A stretch of 64,000 nt of DNA from contig JAJYLW010000005.1 in assembly GCA_021787475.1 (NCBI GenBank), positions 49,743-113,742 of the forward strand, in the 5' to 3' direction. The stretch's first letter is position 1. The number at the start of each line of letters is the position of its first letter. Below the pieces are notes generated by a model. That model did no database searches and had not been told where the DNA came from. It saw only the letters and a program-made list of their open reading frames with translations. A program made the translations under genes and the position numbers. Origin of the DNA: Actinomycetes bacterium. Lineage in GTDB: Bacteria; Actinomycetota; Thermoleophilia; BMS3ABIN01. Below, one piece after another: positions 46,964 to 57,466 of this stretch.

Positions 46964-49461
46964 TACTGCGGTTCCTCTTTTTTATCCGGCCGGGCCGCCG
47001 CCCGCGCTGGTGCCGCCGCCTTGCTGTTTCCGGCCGGCCCGCCGGCTATCTCCTCGGCATGAACCTCTTTTTGGTACTGCTTGGCGGCATGATCCTGCCC
47101 GGGCCGGGCGGCGTGGTCCTGCTGGAAAGTGCCCTCGGGGCTTAAGTCCGGCCCGTGAGCCAACTCCAGCAAGTTGCAGTGCAGTTGCCCGTGCGCGCGC
47201 GTGGCCAGCTCGAAGGCGGGCGTGATCGCCAGCGACTCCACCGGGCAGACCTCGACGCAATCGGCGCAGAAAATGCAGCGGGACGTGTCCAGATGCCAGT
47301 TTACAAGCTGCCGTTTTTTCATAAAGAGCGCCCCGGTGGGGCAGATGGCGGCGCAGCGGCCGCAGGAGACGCAATCAGTTTCGTCGAGCGACCGGTCAAA
47401 GGGCGGCGTGGCGATCGTGCGCCGGGCGCGGTTGGCAAAATCGTAGACTCCCGAGCCGGTCTGGAACTTGCAGACGCGGATGCAGCGGCCGCAATCAATG
47501 CAGCGGTTGAGGTCGCGCTGGATGAAAGCATGGGTGGTGTCGCGCCCGTAAAGGTTCTGGACGCCGGCAAAACGGTTGCCATCTTCCTTTACCAGCCCGG
47601 CCGCGAGGCTGTAGCGCCTCAGCTTGCAGGTCTCGACGCCCTCGCAGATGCACTGCAGGCAGCGGCGGCTTTCGATGCCGGCGGCCTGCTCGGAAAATCC
47701 CCGGTCGACCTCGAGGAAGTTGCCCTCGCGCTCCTTCTCCGTCAGCTGCGGCGTCAACTGCCGCTCCATCTTCTCCTTCCGATAAGCCGGGATAGCAACC
47801 ATCGGCGGTTTGTCAAAAGCGGGCAGCGAAGATTCATAGGCGGCCATATCCACTCCCTGAAGAAAAGCGTCCATCGCCCAGGCGGCCTTCTTGGCGCCGC
47901 CGATTGCTTCCACGACCGTCTTGGCGCCGGTGGCGTCGTCGCCGGCGGCAAACACCTGCGGCCGGCTCGTCTGGCCGGTCCTCGGGTTAACCTCGATTGT
48001 TTGCCAGCGTGTGCAGGTAACTCCGCCTTCTTCCGGCAGAACCTCGCAGACTTCCTTTGTTTTGGCGTCAACGTATTTGAGCCTGGGCAGTTGGCCGATC
48101 GCGGGGATGATCGTGTCCACCGCGGTCAGGTATTCCGAGCCGTCTACTGGCTGCGGCCGCCGCCGGCCGCTTTCATCGGGCTCGCCCAGTTCCATTTTCT
48201 GGCAGACGATGCCGGAGACGTGCCCGCCATCAGCCTCGATTTTCACCGGCGCCGCCAGGAAGGTAAACTTGATTCCCTCTTCCATGGCGTCATGGACCTC
48301 GATCTGGTCGGCCGGCATCTCGTTCTGGGTGCGGCGGTAAATGACCGTCACCTCTTTGGCTCCCAGCCGCCTGGAGACGCGGGCGGCGTCCATGGCGGAA
48401 AAGCCGCCGCCGATGACGGCCACGCGGTCGCGGATATCGGGGGGATTGCCCATAGCGACGTCGCGGAGGAACTCCACCACTGGCATGACGCCTGCCAGAT
48501 CTTCGCCCTCCACTCGCATTGAGCGGCTCTCATGGGCGCCGATCCCGAGAAAGACGGCGTCAAATTCCATCTCGCCGAGAAGGTCATCGAGGGAGAAATC
48601 AGGCCCCAGGGCCATGCCCGTCCTGAGCTCGACCCCCATCGCCCAGAGCGGTTCCAGCTCGGCTTTTAAAACTTTTTTTGGCAGGCGGTATTCGGGAATG
48701 CCGTAGCGGAGCATGCCGCCGGTGTCGGGCAGCGCCTCGAAGATGGTGACGGCGTGGCCCCTGAGCGCCAGGTAGTAAGCATTGGTAAGTCCGGCCGGAC
48801 CGGCGCCGATGACCGCCACCCGCTTGCCGGTGGCCGCATCGGGCTGTTCCGGCTTGAAGCCCTTTTCGATGGCGACGTCGCCGACGAACCGGTGGCAGAG
48901 GCGGATCGAGATCGGCTCTTCCACCTCGCTGCGGCGGCAGGCGCTCTCGCACGGATGGGGGCAGACCCGCCCGACGGTTGCCGGGAAGGGCAGGTTTTCT
49001 TTCAGCACTCGCTGCGACTCGTCGTAGTCGCGGTCGGCGATCAGACCGAGGTAGGCGGGGATGTCAACATTGGTGGGGCAGCCGTATTTGCAGGGTGGCA
49101 GGCAGTAGGCGTTGTGGTCCGACAGGAGCAGCTCCAGATAGGTCCGGCGCAGCCTCAGCACTCGCTCGCTGTCGGTGGTGACGGCCATGCCCTCCTTTAC
49201 TTTGGTGGCGCAGGCCGGCAGAGGCCTGTCTTCACCCTCGACCTCAACGACGCAGACGCGGCAGCCGCCAAACGGCTCCAGGCCCTTGATGTGGCAGAGG
49301 TAGGGGATCTTGATCTTGACCGATTTGGCCGCTTCCAGAATGGTGTCACCCTCGTTGGTATTGACTGTCTGACCGTTTATTGTCATGGTCACCGGTGCGC
49401 CGGTTCCGGATATCCGCACCGGCGGCAGCGTCTGCGGCTTGTCGCCAAGACCGTTACTCAA
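46963..49461 (-). CDS. Fusion: NuoG-type [2Fe-2S] domain, GltD-like FAD/NAD(P)H oxidoreductase, NuoG ferredoxin domain, NuoI C-terminal-like [4Fe-4S] domain
   Basis: [165 protein letters not shown]. Confidence 0.9.
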   Translation of the reverse strand: MSNGLGDKPQTLPPVRISGTGAPVTMTINGQTVNTNEGDTILEAAKSVKIKIPYLCHIKGLEPFGGCRVCVVEVEGEDRPLPACATKVKEGMAVTTDSERVLRLRRTYLELLLSDHNAYCLPPCKYGCPTNVDIPAYLGLIADRDYDESQRVLKENLPFPATVGRVCPHPCESACRRSEVEEPISIRLCHRFVGDVAIEKGFKPEQPDAATGKRVAVIGAGPAGLTNAYYLALRGHAVTIFEALPDTGGMLRYGIPEYRLPKKVLKAELEPLWAMGVELRTGMALGPDFSLDDLLGEMEFDAVFLGIGAHESRSMRVEGEDLAGVMPVVEFLRDVAMGNPPDIRDRVAVIGGGFSAMDAARVSRRLGAKEVTVIYRRTQNEMPADQIEVHDAMEEGIKFTFLAAPVKIEADGGHVSGIVCQKMELGEPDESGRRRPQPVDGSEYLTAVDTIIPAIGQLPRLKYVDAKTKEVCEVLPEEGGVTCTRWQTIEVNPRTGQTSRPQVFAAGDDATGAKTVVEAIGGAKKAAWAMDAFLQGVDMAAYESSLPAFDKPPMVAIPAYRKEKMERQLTPQLTEKEREGNFLEVDRGFSEQAAGIESRRCLQCICEGVETCKLRRYSLAAGLVKEDGNRFAGVQNLYGRDTTHAFIQRDLNRCIDCGRCIRVCKFQTGSGVYDFANRARRTIATPPFDRSLDETDCVSCGRCAAICPTGALFMKKRQLVNWHLDTSRCIFCADCVEVCPVESLAITPAFELATRAHGQLHCNLLELAHGPDLSPEGTFQQDHAARPGQDHAAKQYQKEVHAEEIAGGPAGNSKAAAPARAAARPDKKEEPQ

Positions 49462-49645
49462 GGCTATCCTTGGAAGATAATTTTAATTTGCTGCTTGTCT
49501 GGCGTTTGTTCAATGTTTTAGTTCCGAGTTCCAAGTTCAAAGTTCCGAAAAATTGTTGTCATTATTTATTACTTGCCAAACATTTTGTTTCAGGTTTCGG
49601 GTTTCGGTTAATCCAATATCCAATGTCTACCATCCAACATCCGGT

Positions 49646-51454
49646 TTATCCGCACTTTCCGGCGCGGCAGCGCCCTTCAGCCGCGTGCTCCAGGAATTCA
49701 TCCCGGAAAAACTTCAGCCCGGTCAGCAGCGGCAGTACGGCGCCGCGCCCTAGGCCGCAGAGCGCCCCCTCCCGGATGTCGCCGGCCAGCGCCTCGGCCA
49801 GCTCCAGGTCGGCCGCGCTCCCGTTCCCCGAGCAGATTTTTTCAACAATATCAAGCAGGCGCCAGGTGCCCAGCCGGCAGGGGACGCACTTGCCGCATGA
49901 CTCAGCAGAGGTGAAGGCAAGGCACTGCCGGACAGTGTCGACGATGCACTCATCATGGCCCAGCACCTTGATGGTGCCGGAGCTCAGGTCGCCGCCTGCT
50001 TCACGGATTGAATCAAAGTCAAGCGGAATGTCAAAGAGACCCGGCGAGAGAAAACCGCCCCAGACCGTTCCAACCAGGGCCGCCTTGACCTCGCCGGCAA
50101 ACCCCCCGGCTTCAGTGGTTACGAGCTTTTTCAGGCTGGTGTCGAGGGTGGCCTCGTAGAGACCGGGCTTCGCCACCGCTCCCAGCAAGGTGTAAAGCTT
50201 GGTGCCGGGAGCGTGCGCCGCCCCGAGCTGCTGAAAGGCGCGGGCGCCGTTGTTGATAATCCAGGGAACCGTCGCCAGCGTCTCTACGTTCTCCACCACG
50301 GTCGGCATTCCCCGCAGCCCTTTTTCAGCGGGAAAGGGCGGCCGCGGCCGCGGCATGGGCCGGTTGCCCTCCAGGGCGGCGATAAGAGCGGTTTCCTCGC
50401 CGCCGATGGGGGCGCGCGGAACCTCGACCACGTGAATGGATAAAGTGAAATCTGTTCCGGGCAACTCATCTTCCAGCAGGCCGCTGTCCGCCGCCTGCTC
50501 CACCGCCAAGCGGATCCTGCCGACGGCGAGCCGGTTTTCGGCGCTAATGTAAATGAAGCCCTCGCCGGCGCCGGCGGCGTAACCGGCCACGATCATGCCT
50601 TCGATGACAGCGTGCGGATTTTCTTCCATGATAACGCGGTCCTTGATCGAAGCCGGATCGCCCTCCTCGGCGTTGCAGATGATGAATTTGTTGGCCGCTC
50701 TTTGCCCGGCCGCCACCTGCCACTTGCGCCCGGTGAGAAAGCCGGAGCCGCTCCGGCCCCTGAGCCCGCTCACCGCAATTTCATCGACGACCTCGGCCGG
50801 GGCCATCTCTGTGAGCGCCTTGGTCGCGGCTTTGTAGCCGCCGGCAGCGGAGTATGATTTGATGCTTTCCGGATCGACGCGGCCAATATTTCCAAGCAGT
50901 ATGGGCGGGCAGCCGGCGGCGGTCGTCCGCGCGGGCGGCGCCTGGGGTTCCGGCGCCAGCGCGGGCGCTCCCGGGCCCAACTGGTCGTAGAAAGTGGCGA
51001 CGCCAAAAACCTGGCTCAGCCAGACGCCGTTTTTAAGGGCGGTGGCGGCGAGCGACGCCTCGGTCAGCTCATCCGTATCGAGGAGGGAATTTGCCAGGCA
51101 GCCGTGCCGGTCGGGAGCAGCGCCGCCATGCTCGCCGCTCGGCCAGGACGGCATCCCCACCGCATTTTCGCCCCGGTTTAAGAACGACAGCATCCGCCCG
51201 GCGCCGGCGTCAAAGCGCCAGACCTTTCCCGGCTTTTCATCATAAATAATCTTGATGGCAACGGCGGGGCAGACCTGTTCGCAGAAGGTGCAGGAAATGC
51301 ACCGCGGCGCCTGGCCGTCGTCCTTCAGCCGCAGGCGGATCAGCCCGCGGCTGCGCAGTGGCAACTGGCGCCGTTCCTCCGGATATTGCACCGTCACCTT
51401 TCTGCGGAAGAGGTGCGCCCCGGTTATCTTTAAACCTTTTAATAAGCCGATCAT
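49646..51454 (-). CDS. Fusion: NuoI N-terminal half, NuoE helical remnant, NuoF
   Basis: GLKITGAHLFRRKVTVQYPEERRQLPLRSRGLIRLRLKDDGQAPRCISCTFCEQVCPAVAIKI; LTEASLAATALKNGVWLSQVFGVATFYDQLG; then NuoF SGLRGRSGSGFLTGRKWQVA..CNAEEGDPASIKDR...ESCGKCVPCRLGTWRLLDIVEKICSG. Confidence 0.9.
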   Translation of the reverse strand: MIGLLKGLKITGAHLFRRKVTVQYPEERRQLPLRSRGLIRLRLKDDGQAPRCISCTFCEQVCPAVAIKIIYDEKPGKVWRFDAGAGRMLSFLNRGENAVGMPSWPSGEHGGAAPDRHGCLANSLLDTDELTEASLAATALKNGVWLSQVFGVATFYDQLGPGAPALAPEPQAPPARTTAAGCPPILLGNIGRVDPESIKSYSAAGGYKAATKALTEMAPAEVVDEIAVSGLRGRSGSGFLTGRKWQVAAGQRAANKFIICNAEEGDPASIKDRVIMEENPHAVIEGMIVAGYAAGAGEGFIYISAENRLAVGRIRLAVEQAADSGLLEDELPGTDFTLSIHVVEVPRAPIGGEETALIAALEGNRPMPRPRPPFPAEKGLRGMPTVVENVETLATVPWIINNGARAFQQLGAAHAPGTKLYTLLGAVAKPGLYEATLDTSLKKLVTTEAGGFAGEVKAALVGTVWGGFLSPGLFDIPLDFDSIREAGGDLSSGTIKVLGHDECIVDTVRQCLAFTSAESCGKCVPCRLGTWRLLDIVEKICSGNGSAADLELAEALAGDIREGALCGLGRGAVLPLLTGLKFFRDEFLEHAAEGRCRAGKCG

Positions 51455-52563
51455 GATTGACTGGTTCCGAGTTCCGTTCCCGGATTCAGTTTAAGCCGTT
51501 TGCGCAGCAGCGCTTTTCGCAGCACCGGCCCCATTAGCAGGATGATCGTGATCACCGACGCCCAGCTGAACGCCGCCACCGGCGGCAGGAAACTGTTTGG
51601 CAGCAGGATGATCAGCAGGCCGGTGACGCCCAGGTTGACGAGGCTCAGCGGTATCAGCACCTTCCAGGCGAAATTCATCAGCTGATCAACCTGGAGCCGG
51701 GGGAAGGTGGCGAAAAACCAGATGACGGCAAAGGCCAGCACCAGCACCTTTAAAATCAGCCAGCCGGGGTTGCCGGCAAAGGGGCCGCGCCAGCCGCCCA
51801 GGAACAGGGTGGCGCCGGTGAGCGCCCAGATTGACGCGTTGCCCCATTCGACGAGGCCGTAAAAAAAGCCGAAGCGCATGCCGCTGTACTCGGTCAGGTA
51901 GCCGGCCACCAGCTCCGATTCCGCTTCCGGCAGATCAAAAGGAGTACGGTTCAGCTCGGCCATGCCGGCGACGATAAAGACAAGGAACGCCAGCGGCTGG
52001 ACCGCTATAAACCATATTTTCCCTTGGGCGCCAACGACGTCGTTGAGGCTGAGTGAACCCACCAGCATGGCGATGATGATGATGTTCAGGATCATCGGGA
52101 TCTCGTAGGAGACCATCTGCGCCACCGACCGGAGGCCGCCCAGGAGCGAATACTTGTTGTGCGACGCCCAGCCCGCCAGCAGGATGCCCAGCACCGTAAA
52201 AGAGCTGAAAGCGACGATGAAGACCAGGCCCACGTTCAGGTTGGCGATCGTGAAGCCCTTGCTGAACGGGATCACCGACACCGCCAGCACCGGCGTTATA
52301 AAGGCGATTGCCGGCGCCAGCCGGAAGAGCCGGCGGTCCGCCTTTAGCGGGGCCACATCCTCTTTCAGCAGCAGCTTGAGAAAGTCGGCAATTGGCTGGA
52401 AAAAGCCGGCGGGGCCGACGCGGTTGGGGCCGAGACGGTCGCTCATGAATCCGGACAGGCGGCGGACGGCGAAGGGAAAAACGAGGGCGCTCAGGGCCGG
52501 CACCGCCAGGCCGATCACCAGCGCCGCAATCAAATGAATGACGAAAGACAGACCCCAGCTCAC
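51451..52563 (-). CDS. nuoH: NADH-quinone oxidoreductase subunit H
   Basis: RLSGFMSDRLGPNRVGPAGFFQPIADFLKLLLKEDVAP; MAELNRTPFDLPEAESELVAGYLTEYSGMRFGFFYG. Confidence 0.97.
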   Translation of the reverse strand: MSWGLSFVIHLIAALVIGLAVPALSALVFPFAVRRLSGFMSDRLGPNRVGPAGFFQPIADFLKLLLKEDVAPLKADRRLFRLAPAIAFITPVLAVSVIPFSKGFTIANLNVGLVFIVAFSSFTVLGILLAGWASHNKYSLLGGLRSVAQMVSYEIPMILNIIIIAMLVGSLSLNDVVGAQGKIWFIAVQPLAFLVFIVAGMAELNRTPFDLPEAESELVAGYLTEYSGMRFGFFYGLVEWGNASIWALTGATLFLGGWRGPFAGNPGWLILKVLVLAFAVIWFFATFPRLQVDQLMNFAWKVLIPLSLVNLGVTGLLIILLPNSFLPPVAAFSWASVITIILLMGPVLRKALLRKRLKLNPGTELGTSQS

Positions 52564-53672
52564 CGGTCAACCGCCCCCATGATCAGGTCGAGGCTGCCGG
52601 CGATGCCGACGACGTCGGCGATGTTGTGGCCAGGGAGGATTTTTGGCATCGTTGACAGGGCGACGAAGCAGGAGTCGCGCATCTTCAGCCGGTACGGCCG
52701 CAGGGAGCCGTCGGAGACGAGGTAGTTGCCCCATTCGCCGCGGCCGGTCTCAACGGCGCGGTAGATCGCGCCCGCCGGCGGCCGCAGCATTGGCGGAATC
52801 CTCATATTGACGGGGCCGCCCGGCAGCGCGTCCAGCGCCTGCTCGATGATCCTGACCGACTGGCGCAGCTCCTCGATCCGGCATTTATAGCGGTCGAAGC
52901 TGTCGCCGCTTGCGCCGGTGGGAATGTCAAAATCCAGCTCGGGGTAGGCCGAGTAGGGGTCATGCCGCCTTAAGTCCATCGCCACGCCCGAGGCGCGCAG
53001 GTTCGGGCCCGAGAGGCCATAGTCAAGCGCCTGCTCCGCCGTAATGACTCCCATCCCGAGCGATCGCGCCAAGAAGATCTCGTTGCCGGTGATCAGCTGC
53101 TCGTACTCGTCAATCATGACGGGAAAGCGTCTCAGAAACTTGCGGCACTGCTCCTCAAAACCATCCGGCAGGTCGTAGCGGACGCCGCCGACGCGCGCGT
53201 AGTTATACATCATCCGCTGGCCGGTGAGCATCTCCAGCAGGTCGAGGACATCCTCGCGGTCGCGGAATGTCCAGAGCACCGGCGTCACCGCGCCCAGGTT
53301 GAGCAGGTAGTCGCCGATGGCCATGTGATGGCTGATGATCCGGTTCAACTCGCCGGCAATGACGCGCAGGTACTCGGCCCGCGGCGGCGGCCCGATCTCC
53401 ATCAGTCCTTCGATGCAGCGCACGTAAGTCCACTCCATGAAAAAGCCGGCCAGATAATCAAGGCGGCTGAGCATGGAGAAGAACTGCAGGTAGGTGCGGT
53501 TCTCGGCCAGCTTCTCAAAGCCGCGGTGGAGGTAGCCGATGCTGGGGTCAACGCTGACAATCATCTCGCCGTCCAGATGCAACACCAGCCTGAGAACGCC
53601 GTGCGCGGACGGGTGCTGCGGACCCATGTTGAGGACCATTTCCTCCAGGCGCAGATCGGGCTCATTTTGCAT
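52560..53672 (-). CDS. nuoD: NADH-quinone oxidoreductase subunit D
   Basis: MVLNMGPQHPSAHGVLRLVLHLDGEMIVSVDPSIGYLHRGFEKLAENRTYLQ..RLDYLAGFFMEW. Confidence 0.97.
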   Translation of the reverse strand: MQNEPDLRLEEMVLNMGPQHPSAHGVLRLVLHLDGEMIVSVDPSIGYLHRGFEKLAENRTYLQFFSMLSRLDYLAGFFMEWTYVRCIEGLMEIGPPPRAEYLRVIAGELNRIISHHMAIGDYLLNLGAVTPVLWTFRDREDVLDLLEMLTGQRMMYNYARVGGVRYDLPDGFEEQCRKFLRRFPVMIDEYEQLITGNEIFLARSLGMGVITAEQALDYGLSGPNLRASGVAMDLRRHDPYSAYPELDFDIPTGASGDSFDRYKCRIEELRQSVRIIEQALDALPGGPVNMRIPPMLRPPAGAIYRAVETGRGEWGNYLVSDGSLRPYRLKMRDSCFVALSTMPKILPGHNIADVVGIAGSLDLIMGAVDR

Positions 53673-53755
53673 GGTTATGTTTTCAACTTCAGCGATAGTC
53701 AGCTCCGCAATCAGTTTTTATTGCCGCATCCGCAGGGGCGCGGCATGCCAGGCCC

Positions 53756-54304
53756 CTACGACCGGTTAATTCTTTCTTCTTCTCCCGGCAGCCGCCGGGG
53801 CGCCCCGATGCCCTCAAACCGCCATTCCTCCCGCTTGACCCGCTGCGGCCGGGAATCCTTGCGCAGGGGATGGACGCCGTCCGCGGCGTCGGTCAGGATG
53901 CGGCGCAAATCGGGATGCCCCTCGTACTCAATCCCCAGCAGGTCGAAGGTTTCACGCTCGTGCCAGCCGGCGGTGCTCCACACGTCCGAGACCGTCGGCG
54001 CGACCGGCAGGCTGCGGTCCAGGGGTGCCCGCAGCTCCGCGACGACGGAATGGTTGACCGAGCGCAGGATATAAATTGCCTCCATTCTGTCTTTATGGTC
54101 AACGCCGCCGGCAAAGCTTAGGTATTTGAAGGAGAGCTGCTTGTCGTCCCGCAGCTTAAGCGCCGCCTCATGCAGCCTGCCGGGCTGAAGGACAATGACA
54201 ACCCGGCCGGCGTCCGGATAGACTTCCGCGGCCAGCCCGGCGAGAAGCTCCTCCGCCAGCCCGGCGGCCTCTTCGCTTCCCGTAACGAAAGGCTCGGCGC
54301 TCAT
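53756..54304 (-). CDS. nuoC: NADH-quinone oxidoreductase subunit C
   Basis: [36 protein letters not shown]. Confidence 0.94.
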   Translation of the reverse strand: MSAEPFVTGSEEAAGLAEELLAGLAAEVYPDAGRVVIVLQPGRLHEAALKLRDDKQLSFKYLSFAGGVDHKDRMEAIYILRSVNHSVVAELRAPLDRSLPVAPTVSDVWSTAGWHERETFDLLGIEYEGHPDLRRILTDAADGVHPLRKDSRPQRVKREEWRFEGIGAPRRLPGEEERINRS

Positions 54305-54840
54305 TTCTCACCGCCGTTCGGGTCATACTGAACCATCGTGCCCGCGGCCAGCCGGCGCGCCAGTCCTACCTGCGTCTGCTGGCGAACCTTTTCCTGCAGC
54401 TGGCGCATGCCGTAAAGGAGCGCCTCCGGGCGGGGCGGACAGCCGGGGATGTAGATGTCCACCGGCACCAGCAGGTCAGCCCCCTGGACGACATTGTATG
54501 AATCCCAGAACATGCCGCCACCGCAGGTGCAGGCGCCCATGGCCACGACCCAGCGCGGCTCAGCCATCTGATGGTAAAGATGGACCAGCACCGGCGCCAT
54601 CTTGTCGGTGATGGTGCCGGAAAGGATCATCACATCCGACTGGCGGGGAGTGGCGCGGAAAGCCTCCATGCCGAAGCGGGCGATATCATGGCGGGGCATG
54701 GCCGTGGAGATCATCTCAATGGCGCAGCAGGCGAGGCCGTAGGTAAATGGCCAGAGCGAATTCAAGCGCGCCCAGTTAAAGAGGCGGTCGGTGGTGGTGG
54801 TAAGGATATTGCGATGCTCAAATTTTTCGATTACCGACAT
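54301..54840 (-). CDS. nuoB: NADH-quinone oxidoreductase subunit B
   Basis: [106 protein letters not shown]. Confidence 0.97.
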   Translation of the reverse strand: MSVIEKFEHRNILTTTTDRLFNWARLNSLWPFTYGLACCAIEMISTAMPRHDIARFGMEAFRATPRQSDVMILSGTITDKMAPVLVHLYHQMAEPRWVVAMGACTCGGGMFWDSYNVVQGADLLVPVDIYIPGCPPRPEALLYGMRQLQEKVRQQTQVGLARRLAAGTMVQYDPNGGEK

Positions 54841-54965
54841 TTCAGCCCGGTCCCGTTAGCCATGCACAGGCAAGTTTTTGCAACTTCTTGTTGATCATAT
54901 GCCTCAAACAAGCTATAGCGGCTTTTGGCTTCAAAAGCCTTCACGTGAAACATTAAACGTGCCCA

Positions 54966-55337
54966 TCATTGCCATTCCAGGGCGCCTTTGGCCCAGGCGT
55001 AGAGGAGCCCGAACAACAGCACGGCAATGAAGATCATCATCTCGGCAAAGCCGGTCTTGCCCAGACTGCGGAAGATGAGCGCCCACGGGTAGACAAAAAC
55101 GGCTTCCACGTCAAAGATGACAAAAAGGAGGGCGTAGATATAGTAGCGCACCGAAAACGGGGACCAGCTGTCGCCGATCAGGGGCTCGACGCCGCATTCG
55201 TAAGGACTTAGCTTTTCAGCGTAGGGGTGGCGGAGCTGCAGCAGCCGCGAGATGCCGAGAGTGGCAAAGACGAAGCCTACGCCTACGATTGCCAGAGCGA
55301 CGACGTAGACGTAGCTTTGCGCAAAGTCAGGAGTCAC
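54966..55337 (-). CDS. nuoA: NADH-quinone oxidoreductase subunit A
   Basis: EKLSPYECGVEPLIGDSWSPFSVRYYIYALLFVIFDVEAVFVYPWALIF. Confidence 0.95.
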   Translation of the reverse strand: MTPDFAQSYVYVVALAIVGVGFVFATLGISRLLQLRHPYAEKLSPYECGVEPLIGDSWSPFSVRYYIYALLFVIFDVEAVFVYPWALIFRSLGKTGFAEMMIFIAVLLFGLLYAWAKGALEWQ

Positions 55338-55853
55338 TGAGGCACCCGCGAAAGCTCAGCAGACTCCACGGATCGGTGGCTCTCATTTTTGCCTGTAAGC
55401 ATGTCGCACAAGCGAAAAAAGCAGGTTGTTGAGCTTGGTGGGCGGCAGGCCAGGCTGGCAGTGTTCCGCCCGCGCGGGATGGGCCGCCCTTTATTTCCGG
55501 CGTTACTATATTAAACGGTGGCGGGAATTACAAATCCGCCCGGGTTTGCCAGACCGCAAGCGGAAAACTTGCCCGTTCGACCGTCTCTCTTCCTGTCTTT
55601 GCCGGGCATCCGGGGATTTTATCCGACGGCTTTTCCTTGATATTTCAGTAATATTTTGTGGTCGTAAATAACTCAGCCAGTTAGTCAATGTCAAAAGGAA
55701 GGAATGCCAGTTAACAAGACAAACAGGCGTCTGCTTGACCGTGAGAGCATCATTGTTCTGCTGGCATCAGGCATATGCGCGGAAGTGATATAAAGGGGAT
55801 AATCCAGGAGGATGGGGATGGTCCTCGAGAGCGAGTAAGGCAACATTCTGGAT

Positions 55854-56597
55854 CTAGTGAAGCGAGGTGTACGTCGCGATCACGCCGACCAGGTTGAAAA
55901 GCATATGCCCGCCCATGGACGGGAAGAGCGAATGCGTGCGGTGGACAAGGAAGGCAAAGCCGAAGCCGAGCAGGAAAATGGGGACGAAGATGTCAAGCTG
56001 GAAATGCGCCAGGGCGAATATCGACGCCGACAGCGCTGCTCCCGGCAAGAACCCCAGTCCTTTCTCCAGGCCCTGATGGATGATGCCGCGGAAGAAGGTC
56101 TCCTCTGCCAGCGGGGCGATGATGACGATCTGCAGCATAGCGAGCGCAAGATTGAATATGCCCGGGTGGATCTCCTGAAGCGCCTGCTGGGGCTGCGGTG
56201 TGATGAACTGCTCGTAAATTGCCGAGCCCAGGTAGGACAGGAACAGAACCGCCAGCACCATCAGAGCCCCTTTTACCGGAGCCGTCGGCCGGTATCCGAA
56301 CGTTGCCGGCCCAAAGGAATAATGCCGCATCTTCAGGAAGCCAAGGGCGGTTCCCAGGGTAACGACCCATTGCAGGACAAGGAACGCGAGGCTGAGCAAT
56401 GGCTGCTGCAGCACGTCCATTGATGTAGGCGCCAGCAGCCGCACAAACAGGCCCAGGACGACGAGGTCGGCGGCGGCGACCAGGACGATGATCAGAAAAA
56501 TGTCCTTGACGGACCATGGCACGTCCCCCGGCCTTTGCCCCTCTGGCCTGAGGGCCTCCGGCTCCTCCTCCGGATTTAGCAGGTCATATTGAACCAT
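55854..56597 (-). CDS. CPBP-family intramembrane metalloprotease
   Basis: APLAEETFFRGIIHQGLEKGLGFLPGAALSASIFALAHFQLDIFVPIFLLGFGFAFLVHRTHSLFPSMGGHMLFN. Confidence 0.9.
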   Translation of the reverse strand: MVQYDLLNPEEEPEALRPEGQRPGDVPWSVKDIFLIIVLVAAADLVVLGLFVRLLAPTSMDVLQQPLLSLAFLVLQWVVTLGTALGFLKMRHYSFGPATFGYRPTAPVKGALMVLAVLFLSYLGSAIYEQFITPQPQQALQEIHPGIFNLALAMLQIVIIAPLAEETFFRGIIHQGLEKGLGFLPGAALSASIFALAHFQLDIFVPIFLLGFGFAFLVHRTHSLFPSMGGHMLFNLVGVIATYTSLH

Positions 56598-56635
56598 AAA
56601 ACAGATCCCTCGCCGCGCTCGTAATGACGGCCCCG

Positions 56636-57400
56636 CTAGTCTTTCTTTTCCAGTTTCTCCAGAAAGGGCTTGATTAAATCTATCGGCACCGGGAAGATCG
56701 TCGTTGAGTTGCGTTCCGATGAAACTTCTACAAGGGTCTGCAGGAAGCGCAGCTGGAGCGCCATCGGCTGCGTCGAGATGATGCTGGCGGCGCTGGCCAG
56801 CTTTTCCGACGCCTGGAACTCGCCCTCGGCGGCGATAATCTTGGCGCGCCGCTCCCGCTCCGCTTCCGCCTGCCGGGCCATCGCCCGCTGCATCGTCTGA
56901 GGGATCTCGACATCCTTGACCTCCACCGTGGTCACCTTGATGCCCCAGGGAGCCGTCTGTTCGTCAATGATTTTTTGCAGCTGCTGGTTGATCTTGTCCC
57001 GCTCCGCCAGCAGGTGGTCCAGGTCAGACTGGCCCAGCGTGCTGCGCAGAGTCGTCTGGGCGATCTGGGATGTGGCCATGATGAAATTCTCCACCGTGAC
57101 GACGGCCTTCTGCGAGTCGAGAACGCGGAAAAAGAGGACGGCGTTGACCTTGACCGGCACGTTGTCGCGGGTGATCACTTCCTGGGGCGGCACGCTCATG
57201 GTGACGATGCGCAGGTCGATTTTGACCATCCGGTCCAGAACCGGTATCAACAGGAACAGCCCCGGGCCTTTCTGGCCGATCAGCCGCCCCAGACGGAAGA
57301 TGACACCCCGCTCATATTCCTTGGCCACCCGGATCGAGGCCAGCAGCAACAAAATTACAATAAAGCCAACGATGGCGATCAGGATTGCCGCAACAGCCAT
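56636..57400 (-). CDS. Slipin/SPFH (band 7) family protein
   Basis: [72 protein letters not shown]. Confidence 0.95.
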   Translation of the reverse strand: MAVAAILIAIVGFIVILLLLASIRVAKEYERGVIFRLGRLIGQKGPGLFLLIPVLDRMVKIDLRIVTMSVPPQEVITRDNVPVKVNAVLFFRVLDSQKAVVTVENFIMATSQIAQTTLRSTLGQSDLDHLLAERDKINQQLQKIIDEQTAPWGIKVTTVEVKDVEIPQTMQRAMARQAEAERERRAKIIAAEGEFQASEKLASAASIISTQPMALQLRFLQTLVEVSSERNSTTIFPVPIDLIKPFLEKLEKKD

Positions 57401-57466
57401 AATCTACCTCCTTGTGAAAGTTCCGGGTTCCGAATTAACTCAGAACTCGAAACTCGGAACTCTGGA

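Noticed and set aside
47155-48522. 455-aa plus-strand ORF
   Set aside because: Antisense shadow of the NuoG-GltD fusion gene; low-complexity His/Arg/Gly-rich composition, no family motifs. Same reasoning for 56975-58165, 17667-18530, 7074-7628 and similar ORFs.
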